6,878 bases of DNA from contig JAUXFR010000078.1 in NCBI GenBank assembly GCA_030622805.1, forward strand, positions 1-6,878, read 5' to 3'. This document shows positions 1 through 5,728 of this stretch, piece after piece. The stretch's first letter is position 1. Each line of letters begins with the position of its first letter. The stretch is from Anaerolineae bacterium (GTDB taxonomy: Bacteria > Chloroflexota > Anaerolineae > Anaerolineales > UBA4823). The position numbers were made by a program, and so were the translations under genes. The notes beneath the pieces are model-generated. The model was not told where the DNA came from. It saw only the letters and a program-made list of their open reading frames with translations, and searched no databases.

Positions 1-473
1 CCCTGTGCCATCCACTGGATTACCTGCGATGGATGCTTGGAGATGTGCAAGCCTTATGGGCTTTTACAGGGCAGATCAGTGACCTAAAGCTTGTTGTGGA
101 AGATAGCGCTGAAATTGGGCTCAGATTTCAAAATGGTGTTATCGGGCGCATCCATCTGGATTATTACCAGCGACCTAATACCCATAAACTAGAGATCATC
201 GGAACCCAGGGTTCGCTCACCTGGAATAACGCTGATGGTGCAGCGGAACTTTATATAGTCGAATCTGGAAATTGGGAAACTTATGAATCACCATCAGACT
301 TCGAACGCAACCAGATGTTTTTAGATCAGATGCGTCACTTCCTAGATGTAATTACTGGAAAGACTTCACCTTGCTGTACGCTTGATGATGGCGTGCGTGC
401 TCTGGAGCTGGCGCTTGCAGTTAAACAATCCCAAAATATGGGTCAGCTCATTCAATTCGCACCACCATCGTGA
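1..473 (+). CDS. Gfo/Idh/MocA family oxidoreductase, C-terminal part (5' end outside window)
   Basis: The frame is open from base 3 to the TGA at 471-473, giving about 156 residues, so the ATG at 33 is internal and the true start lies left of the window. The fragment opens with HPLDYLRWMLGDV, which matches the H-x-x-D-x-(L)-R-x-(L)-x-G segment in the C-terminal substrate-binding domain of Gfo/Idh/MocA NAD(P)-dependent sugar dehydrogenases. In that family the His and Asp lie in the active site. After it come the beta-sheet pattern typical of the domain (IGLRFQNGVIGRIHLDYYQR, then IIGTQGSLTW) and a C-terminal helix (DDGVRALELALAVKQS) also typical of the family. The missing N-terminal half would hold the Rossmann NAD(P) fold. 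Such enzymes oxidise, reduce or epimerise nucleotide sugars or free sugars, and they are frequent in surface-polysaccharide loci. The exact substrate cannot be read. The family call is firm and the pathway role is inferred from neighbours. Confidence 0.88.
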   Translation, partial: LCHPLDYLRWMLGDVQALWAFTGQISDLKLVVEDSAEIGLRFQNGVIGRIHLDYYQRPNTHKLEIIGTQGSLTWNNADGAAELYIVESGNWETYESPSDFERNQMFLDQMRHFLDVITGKTSPCCTLDDGVRALELALAVKQSQNMGQLIQFAPPS

Positions 474-498
474 TGAGCTTCTTGTGCTTGGAATCATT

Positions 499-2127
499 CT
501 AATCAGAGGGTTTGTCCAGGCATTCGCCGGTGCACAATTCCACAATATCCCAACGGATGTTCGGTGAATCTTTTCGTAAAGAAAAATAGTATTCACCACC
601 AGCACCTCCAACAACATAATCTACCAGTATATACTTCTGTGCTGGTTTCGATTCTCCCCATAATTCAACAACTATATCAGGTTTTAGTTCACCGATAGAA
701 TAATCATAATCCCACTTCATATGACCCGGACGGAATTTCTCCAGATCAGTAAAGCTCGAATTGACAAAGGCTGGTAATTGTGCAATCCAAGAATCATTTT
801 TGCCAAGCATGTCGATGGCTGGTCGCTCCGTGAAATAAGGTACCGTCCCTGCCGCAACAACGGCAATTCTGGCTTCTGGGTGTGTAATTTTCTCGATATC
901 TCTAGCAATTTGAACATAATAATTGCTGCCAACTGTGAACATTGGCTGGCGCAGCAACAGCCAGCGCTCCAGAGATTTGATATTTCCCTGCAGAAAGTTG
1001 AAGCTAATCATTGCGATCACAACAAAAATCACCAAAACCAGATTGCCCCACATCCTCGTTCCCTCTGGTTTAGCCTTGAGTCTGTTAAACAGCGACTGGA
1101 TCAACATATATGCCGCATAGGTAAATAATATAAAAAACAGTGGAATGATTACAGCAATATAGCGGTTGCTGCCGCCGCGATGTTCCCAGGCATCCCCTCC
1201 GACATAGACACTGTAAGCAACCTGACCAAGCACAAGGGCAAACAATATCAAAACCTGGCGGTTACGACGAAAGAAAAGAAGCGTAAGGGGCAGCAAACAG
1301 AGCAACCAGTTTGAGTCCCACACGAATGTGAATAGCGCATATAAACCCCGGGCAATCCGCAAGTGTACAGGATAGCCTGTCACTTTCAAATAGTAAGTGT
1401 TTGGCAAGATATCGCCATAATAAACCAGTCGAAACAGTGTCTGGCCTCCCAAAGACAAGATAAACAGACCCAAACCCCAAACCAGATGTTTTCTACGGTT
1501 TGATGTGTCAGCAAAAACCATAAAAATGAGCCCAATCAGATATGGAACCGCCATATCCACCCGCACAAGCATCCCAATGCCCAGCAGAATGTAAGGCCAG
1601 ACAGAAAAACGACCCTGACGAAGAATACGCAACAACCAATATACACTGGCGCAGACCAATAGGACCAGGAGGCTTACTTCCATCCCTAATAAGGCCCAAT
1701 TATTCAGAGGTTGGTAGAAAGCTGTTAGCACTACTGACAGAAGTCCTACTAGCTCACTGCCCGATAAATCCAACGCAATTTTTCGTACAAAAAACAGGCT
1801 CAAAATGATGAACAATGCCCCACTGGTCTGAACAAGCAGACTGATTTTAGAATCATCCACGGGTGCAATATGCAACGCAGCCATCCAGACGACCCATAGC
1901 GGGTTGGAATATCCCTCTACGCGTTCTTCTCCAACGTTCCAGACCAGACCATATCCGTCAACCAGGTTTTTTGCATAGCGCATTGAGATCATCGCATCAT
2001 CAAACAGTACAAAGTAGCGCTCATTTCCAACGACAAAACTGGATCGAAAAATGAAGATCGCGGCATAAACTGCATATGCCAGCAATATTAATAGAAACAC
2101 TAGATTGGACTTTTTTGAAGAGCTCAT
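499..2127 (-). CDS. AftB-like GT-C polytopic membrane glycosyltransferase (putative)
   Basis: This is a 542-residue integral membrane protein with about nine or ten hydrophobic segments. The first is at about residues 9-28; later ones lie near 96-115, 124-143, 150-168, 176-204, 217-236, 262-288, 292-310, 322-346 and 362-380. A soluble, probably extracytoplasmic, domain follows from about 400. The first large loop has FDDAMISMRYA (42-52) and LVWNVGEERVEGYSNPLWV (61-79). Later motifs are GDILPNTYYLK (238-248), YVGGDAW (308-314) and, in the tail, RPAIDMLGKND (435-445). This set resembles bacterial GT-C proteins related to the mycobacterial arabinofuranosyltransferase AftB. In GT-C enzymes an acidic pair in the first loop (here D43/D44) is normally catalytic, with a polyprenyl-phosphate sugar as donor. 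The ATG at 2127 is chosen because a conserved-looking N-terminal membrane helix follows and a purine-rich GAGAGAAG lies just upstream. The gene converges on the oxidoreductase gene and diverges from the sulfate-activation gene. Donor and acceptor are unknown. Confidence 0.75.
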   Translation of the reverse strand: MSSSKKSNLVFLLILLAYAVYAAIFIFRSSFVVGNERYFVLFDDAMISMRYAKNLVDGYGLVWNVGEERVEGYSNPLWVVWMAALHIAPVDDSKISLLVQTSGALFIILSLFFVRKIALDLSGSELVGLLSVVLTAFYQPLNNWALLGMEVSLLVLLVCASVYWLLRILRQGRFSVWPYILLGIGMLVRVDMAVPYLIGLIFMVFADTSNRRKHLVWGLGLFILSLGGQTLFRLVYYGDILPNTYYLKVTGYPVHLRIARGLYALFTFVWDSNWLLCLLPLTLLFFRRNRQVLILFALVLGQVAYSVYVGGDAWEHRGGSNRYIAVIIPLFFILFTYAAYMLIQSLFNRLKAKPEGTRMWGNLVLVIFVVIAMISFNFLQGNIKSLERWLLLRQPMFTVGSNYYVQIARDIEKITHPEARIAVVAAGTVPYFTERPAIDMLGKNDSWIAQLPAFVNSSFTDLEKFRPGHMKWDYDYSIGELKPDIVVELWGESKPAQKYILVDYVVGGAGGEYYFSLRKDSPNIRWDIVELCTGECLDKPSD

Positions 2128-2140
2128 TTCACTTCTCTCG

Positions 2141-2169
2141 ATTATAATTACCCTTCGTATCTATGTAAA
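2141..2169 (-). promoter_or_regulatory. Candidate sigma-70-type promoter for the GT-C membrane protein gene
   Basis: Read on the minus strand, TTTACA (2169-2164, five of six matches to TTGACA) is followed by a 17-base spacer and a perfect TATAAT (2146-2141). This is the best promoter match in the window. The predicted start point near 2134 is only about 7 bases ahead of the ATG at 2127, so a transcript from it would be almost leaderless and would lose most of the GAGAGAAG ribosome-binding sequence (2139-2132). A second perfect minus-strand TATAAT at 2177-2172 would give a leader of about 38 bases that keeps that sequence, but no good -35 box lies upstream of it. Either one could be used. This is pattern matching only. 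Confidence 0.45.
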
Positions 2170-2183
2170 CCATTATACACCTC

Positions 2184-2201
2184 ACGATCACCCATGATCG
2201 T
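2184..2201. promoter_or_regulatory. Perfect palindrome, possible operator, before the sat-cysC gene
   Basis: ACGATCA (2184-2190) and TGATCGT (2195-2201) form perfect 7-bp inverted arms around a 4-base centre, CCCA. The palindrome lies between the two divergent genes and ends 9 bases before the AGGAG ribosome-binding site of the sulfate-activation gene. Its size and symmetry suit a dimeric repressor site. It could equally be a short mRNA hairpin in the 5' leader. No run of T follows closely enough for an intrinsic terminator. No regulator family can be named from it. Confidence 0.35.
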
Positions 2202-2210
2202 AGATATTTT

Positions 2211-2215
2211 AGGAG
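2211..2215 (+). promoter_or_regulatory. Ribosome-binding site that fixes the sat-cysC start
   Basis: AGGAG stands 8 bases before the ATG at 2224, an ideal spacing. The upstream in-frame ATG at 2194 has no purine-rich site before it and falls inside the palindrome at 2184-2201. The family-like N-terminus also begins after 2224. Confidence 0.75.
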
Positions 2216-2223
2216 TAGGATTT

Positions 2224-4005
2224 ATGACTGAAACAGACGTACAAAAAATAATCTCACCATACGGCAACAAATTGATCAACCTGATGATCGAAGGAGAGGC
2301 GCGTCAGGAGCTCCTGGCGCGATCCAGCCGCCTGCCTTCTGTTCAAATTTCTGCACGTTCTATGTGTGACCTGGAGTTATTGGCAACAGGCGCATTTTCA
2401 CCGCTGGATCGCTTTATGGGAAAAGCCGATTACGAACGTGTACTCACCGAGATGCGCCTGACCGATGGAACCCTGTTCCCAATACCGATCGCACTCCCAG
2501 TCGATGAGGACGCATTGCCCAGCTGGGGTGAACAGATCACTCTCAGCGATGCACGCAACAACACGATCGCCGTGATGCAGATTGAAGAGGTGTACCAATG
2601 GGATCTGCAGCGCGAAGCCCGGCTTGTGCTGGGGACAACCGATCCTCGCCACCCATTGATCTCCGAGATGGGACAGTGGGGCAAGGTATACGTATCTGGT
2701 GAACTGAAAGTGATCGATCTACCCAGAAACCACGACTTTAAAGATCTCCGTCTCACACCTGCTGAGGTGAGATCAAAACTGGAGATGATGGGCAACGAAA
2801 ACGTGGTCGCTTTTCAGACACGCAACCCGATGCACCGCATCCACGAAGAGCTAACAAGGCGCGCAGCCGATGATGTGAATGGCAGCCTGCTCATCCATCC
2901 TGTAGTAGGTATGACCAAGCCCGGTGACGTCGATCATTACACACGCGTGCGGGTGTATCGTGCGCTTGTAGAAAACTACTACGATCCAAATCGCACACTG
3001 CTCAGTCTGCTGCCATTAGCGATGCGTATGGCTGGTCCCCGTGAGGCTTTGTGGCACGCCATTATCCGACGCAACCACGGTGCAAACTATTTCATCATCG
3101 GACGCGATCATGCTGGACCTGGTAACGACAGTCACGATCGACCCTTCTATGGCCCATACGAAGCACAAATGATGCTGGCCCAGTACGGCGAAGAGCTTGG
3201 TGTAAAGCCAATTGAGTTCAAAGCACTGGTGTATCTGGCAGATGATGATCGCTATGAAGAGGTGGATAAGGTATCCCCGGATGTCAGAACCTTTACCATC
3301 TCGGGTACCCAGGTGCGGGAAGATTATTTAGCCAAGGGTAAAACGCTGCCCGAATGGTTCACACGCAAGGAAACGGCGCAAATCCTGCAAAAGATGTATC
3401 CACCCCGGCATGAACAGGGGGTCTGCATCTGGTTCACGGGGCTCAGCGGTTCTGGCAAATCGACTACAGCGGAGGTGCTAACTTCCCTGCTGCTTGAACA
3501 TGGTAAACAGGTAACTATCCTGGATGGCGATGTCGTCCGTACGCATCTTTCCAAGGGATTAGGTTTCTCACCAGAAGATCGCGACACCAACATCCTGCGC
3601 ATCGGATTCGTAGCCAGCGAAATCGCCCGACACGGAGGTACCATAATATGTGCGGCAATCAGCCCATATCGGTCGACTCGCAACGAGGTCCGCAATATGG
3701 TCGGAGACGGACGCTTCATCGAGGTGTTCGTCGATACACCGATTGATGTCTGCGAGGACCGCGATGTTAAAGGACTGTACGCACGTGCCCGGAGAGGGCA
3801 GATCACAGGATTCACCGGCGTGGATGACCCTTACGAGGAACCAATGACCGCTGAAATCACACTCAATACGGTCGCCAACTCAGCCGAAGAAAATGCCTAT
3901 AAGATCATACAATATCTGGAAGATTGCGGCTTCCTGGTACCTCTAACAAATGACAACCATGTTGAAGAAGAAGATACACAGCCAGAGCTGGAGACTGAAG
4001 GATAA
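2224..4005 (+). CDS. sat-cysC: Bifunctional sulfate adenylyltransferase / adenylylsulfate kinase (PAPS synthetase)
   Basis: This 593-residue cytoplasmic fusion enzyme turns sulfate and ATP into adenosine phosphosulfate (APS) plus pyrophosphate, then phosphorylates APS to PAPS. Residues of about 15-165 form the PUA-like N-terminal sulfurylase domain (LCDLELL-type segment CDLELLATGAFSPLDRFMG). The sulfurylase catalytic part, about 170-385, carries QTRNPMHRIHEE (198-209, with the HxxH nucleotide-binding pair) and GRDHAGPG (293-300). The APS kinase domain, about 395-570, has the P-loop GLSGSGKST (406-414), DGDVVR (434-439, where many stand-alone kinases have DGDNVR) and ISPYR (479-483, containing the conserved Ser480), then KGLYARARRGQITGFTGVDD. 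An acidic tail ends the protein. Length and order match bacterial Sat-CysC fusions and all key motifs are intact, so both activities are expected. The start at 2224 rather than 2194 rests on the AGGAG site. A 32-bp gap without a terminator leads to the SDR gene, so co-transcription is likely. No sulfite or PAPS reductase is in view, and a role in glycan sulfation is an inference from context. Confidence 0.96.
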   Translation: MTETDVQKIISPYGNKLINLMIEGEARQELLARSSRLPSVQISARSMCDLELLATGAFSPLDRFMGKADYERVLTEMRLTDGTLFPIPIALPVDEDALPSWGEQITLSDARNNTIAVMQIEEVYQWDLQREARLVLGTTDPRHPLISEMGQWGKVYVSGELKVIDLPRNHDFKDLRLTPAEVRSKLEMMGNENVVAFQTRNPMHRIHEELTRRAADDVNGSLLIHPVVGMTKPGDVDHYTRVRVYRALVENYYDPNRTLLSLLPLAMRMAGPREALWHAIIRRNHGANYFIIGRDHAGPGNDSHDRPFYGPYEAQMMLAQYGEELGVKPIEFKALVYLADDDRYEEVDKVSPDVRTFTISGTQVREDYLAKGKTLPEWFTRKETAQILQKMYPPRHEQGVCIWFTGLSGSGKSTTAEVLTSLLLEHGKQVTILDGDVVRTHLSKGLGFSPEDRDTNILRIGFVASEIARHGGTIICAAISPYRSTRNEVRNMVGDGRFIEVFVDTPIDVCEDRDVKGLYARARRGQITGFTGVDDPYEEPMTAEITLNTVANSAEENAYKIIQYLEDCGFLVPLTNDNHVEEEDTQPELETEG

Positions 4006-4037
4006 AAACAGATCGAGGGTCAGAACGAAGCTAATTC

Positions 4038-4880
4038 ATGAATTCAAATGATATGCCTTCCCTTTTTCAACTGACAGACAGAGTCGCTGTTGTAACCGGC
4101 GGCGGCGGTTTGCTGGGCGCTGAATTCTGCCACACATTGGTGGAAGCTGGCGCGCAAGTGATGGTGGCTGATATCGATACACCCGCTGCTGAGTCTACCG
4201 CGACCAACCTGATCCAGTCTGGCTACGACGCTATGGCTGTACATACGGACGTCACTTCCCCCGAATCAGTGAACCGTATGGTTAATGTCACATTGGAGAC
4301 ATACAATCGCCTGGATATCCTGGTCAACAGCGCAGCACTGGATCCAAAGTTTGATCCACGGCACGTTCATACTGAGCATCTTGAAGCCGCAAGGGGCGCC
4401 TTCGAATCGTACCCGCTGCATGCCTGGCAGCAGGCGCTGAACGTTAACCTTACCGGTACTTTTTTATGCTGCCAGGCGGCTGTTCGCCCCATGCTGGATC
4501 AGGGAAGAGGCATTATCATCAACCTGTCCTCGATCTACGGGCTGGTTGCCCCTGACCAACGTCTGTACCAACGATCTGGTCAACCGCCCAGTTATAAACC
4601 AGTATACTATCCGGTTACAAAATCTGGCATACTGGGTTTAACCCGCTACCTGGCAGCCTACTATGCGGGCAAAAACATCCGTGTCAACGTTCTGTCACCG
4701 GGGGGCGTCTACAATGGACATGATGAAGAATTCGTCAAAGCGTACGCTGCCCGCACGGTTCTCGGCAGGATGGCGGAAAAAGACGAAATGAACGGCGCCT
4801 TACTCTTCCTGTCTTCGGATGCTTCGGCATATATGACCGGCGCAAACCTGGTCATCGATGGGGGTTGGACGAGCTGGTAG
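4038..4880 (+). CDS. Short-chain dehydrogenase/reductase, PtmA-like
   Basis: This is a 280-residue classical-type SDR with a Rossmann fold. It has the cofactor motif TGGGGLLG (20-27), an acidic residue at the end of strand 2 (VADID, D45) that favours NAD(H) over NADP(H), VNSAA (96-100, the NNAG-equivalent), catalytic Asn137 in NVNLTG, Ser165 in INLSSIYG, and Tyr191/Lys195 in YPVTK. The C-terminus SSDASAYMTGANLVIDGGW is typical of the family. The Ser-to-Tyr distance is 26 residues, about twice the usual 13, because of an insert (APDQRLYQRSGQPPSYKPVY). The same region is enlarged in SDRs of the PtmA type found in legionaminic-acid/flagellin-glycosylation loci, as I recall them. An in-frame stop at 4032-4034 excludes an earlier start; ATG 4038 has only a weak purine-rich site (GAACGAAG), and ATG 4053 is an alternative. 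The cytidylyltransferase gene begins 8 bases after the stop, indicating translational coupling. SDR assignment is certain; a role in making the nonulosonate precursor is inferred from neighbours. Confidence 0.9.
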   Translation: MNSNDMPSLFQLTDRVAVVTGGGGLLGAEFCHTLVEAGAQVMVADIDTPAAESTATNLIQSGYDAMAVHTDVTSPESVNRMVNVTLETYNRLDILVNSAALDPKFDPRHVHTEHLEAARGAFESYPLHAWQQALNVNLTGTFLCCQAAVRPMLDQGRGIIINLSSIYGLVAPDQRLYQRSGQPPSYKPVYYPVTKSGILGLTRYLAAYYAGKNIRVNVLSPGGVYNGHDEEFVKAYAARTVLGRMAEKDEMNGALLFLSSDASAYMTGANLVIDGGWTSW

Positions 4881-4888
4881 AAGACAAT

Positions 4889-5632
4889 ATGGAAGTCCTA
4901 GCACTTATCCCAGCACGCGGCGGCTCAAAAAGTATCCCTCGCAAAAACATCCGGTCGTTCGCAGGTCAGCCTTTGATCGTTTACAGTGTTGCCTGCGCGT
5001 TGAGCGCAGAGATGATCACACGTGTGATCGTCTCAACAGACGATGAAGAGATCGTTGAGATCGCTCAGCAACACGGGGCAGAAGTTCCATTTCTGCGCCC
5101 ACCAGAACTAGCTCAGGACGACACGCCAGACCTGCCTGTCTTTTTGCATGCATTGCAGTGGCTGTCTGATCAGGAAAATTACAGACCCGATATCGTGGTC
5201 CAATTGCGTCCAACCTCACCGCTGCGACGCGTGACTCATATCAATCATGCAGTACTCCGGCTGTTGGATCATCCCGAAGCAGATTCTGTTCGCACCGTTT
5301 GTGTACCATTCCAGAACCCTTTCAAGATGTGGCGTATCAATGCTGAAGGTCTTATGCAGCCTCTGATGGAGACAGATTTTTCAGAACCCTACAACCAGCC
5401 AAGACAACTCCTACCAGAAGTTTACTGGCAAACTGGATATGTAGATGCGGCGTGGTCAGAGACCATCCATAAACAAGAATCAATGACCGGAAGACGTATT
5501 CTGCCTTTGATCATCGACCCGAGTGAATGGATTGACATTGACTCTCCTGATGATTGGCATAGAGCAGAACGGATGCTTGAAAGCGGTGAAATTTCACTGG
5601 ACGAGTTGGGTTTCGAAGTAAATATTGAGTAA
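4889..5632 (+). CDS. CMP-nonulosonate (acylneuraminate-type) cytidylyltransferase
   Basis: This 247-residue cytoplasmic enzyme is expected to activate a nine-carbon sugar acid with CTP, giving the CMP-sugar and pyrophosphate. It starts with the nucleotide-binding signature IPARGGSKSIPRKN (7-20). It then has VIVSTDDEEI (47-55 region), QLRPTSPLR (105-113) and WIDIDSPDDW (214-223), whose Asp216/Asp218 correspond to the metal-binding aspartates of bacterial CMP-sialate synthetases. Length is normal for a single-domain NeuA, LegF or PseF. The segment where many NeuA proteins have an NGAIY-like motif reads YWQTGYVDA (179-187), so the sugar specificity may differ. The start is placed at ATG 4889: family proteins begin a few residues before IPARxGSK and a purine stretch AGAAGA lies just upstream. 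A TTG at 4865 would overlap the SDR gene and add eight unlike residues. Sialic, legionaminic, pseudaminic or another acid cannot be distinguished, so no symbol is given. Confidence 0.9.
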   Translation: MEVLALIPARGGSKSIPRKNIRSFAGQPLIVYSVACALSAEMITRVIVSTDDEEIVEIAQQHGAEVPFLRPPELAQDDTPDLPVFLHALQWLSDQENYRPDIVVQLRPTSPLRRVTHINHAVLRLLDHPEADSVRTVCVPFQNPFKMWRINAEGLMQPLMETDFSEPYNQPRQLLPEVYWQTGYVDAAWSETIHKQESMTGRRILPLIIDPSEWIDIDSPDDWHRAERMLESGEISLDELGFEVNIE

Positions 5633-5675
5633 GCGATTTATCCTTCACTTATAAAGAAATGAGAAGTACCCCAAG

Positions 5676-5705
5676 TTAACCAAGAAAACCGACTGTCAGT
5701 ATAAG
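5676..5705 (+). promoter_or_regulatory. Weak candidate internal promoter upstream of the NeuB-like gene
   Basis: TTAACC (5676-5681, four of six matches) and TATAAG (5700-5705, five of six) are separated by 18 bases in the 96-bp gap 5633-5728. This gap is clearly wider than the 8-bp and 32-bp gaps earlier in the cluster. The predicted start, near 5712, would leave a leader of about 17 bases that still holds the GGAGGT site. No hairpin plus T-run terminator is visible in the gap, so read-through from upstream is also likely. Matches of this quality are common by chance. Confidence 0.28.
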
Positions 5706-5719
5706 TGTATGTTGACCAC

Positions 5720-5725
5720 GGAGGT
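5720..5725 (+). promoter_or_regulatory. Strong Shine-Dalgarno site of the NeuB-like gene
   Basis: GGAGGT is fully complementary to the 16S rRNA 3' end but stands only 3 bases from the ATG at 5729, closer than the usual 5-9. The only other in-frame start after the upstream stop (TAA 5702) is GTG 5705, which lacks a site. ATG 5729 therefore remains the best start. Confidence 0.7.
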
Positions 5726-5728
5726 ATT

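Noticed and set aside
474..498. Possible bidirectional terminator between the converging genes
   Set aside because: The 25-bp gap has no convincing GC-rich stem or flanking T-run.
2194..2223. ATG 2194 as the start of the sulfate-activation gene
   Set aside because: It has no ribosome-binding site, lies inside the palindrome, and the ten added residues do not look like the family N-terminus. ATG 2224 has AGGAG at 8 bases.
3324..3815. A 163-codon minus-strand open frame
   Set aside because: It is antisense to the APS kinase domain, with a Ser/Arg/Pro-rich composition and no recognisable family; it is a shadow of the codon bias of the real gene.
4865..4888. TTG 4865 as the start of the cytidylyltransferase
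   Set aside because: It is a rarer start codon, overlaps the SDR gene by 16 bases, and adds eight residues before the conserved N-terminus. ATG 4889 fits the family and follows a purine stretch.
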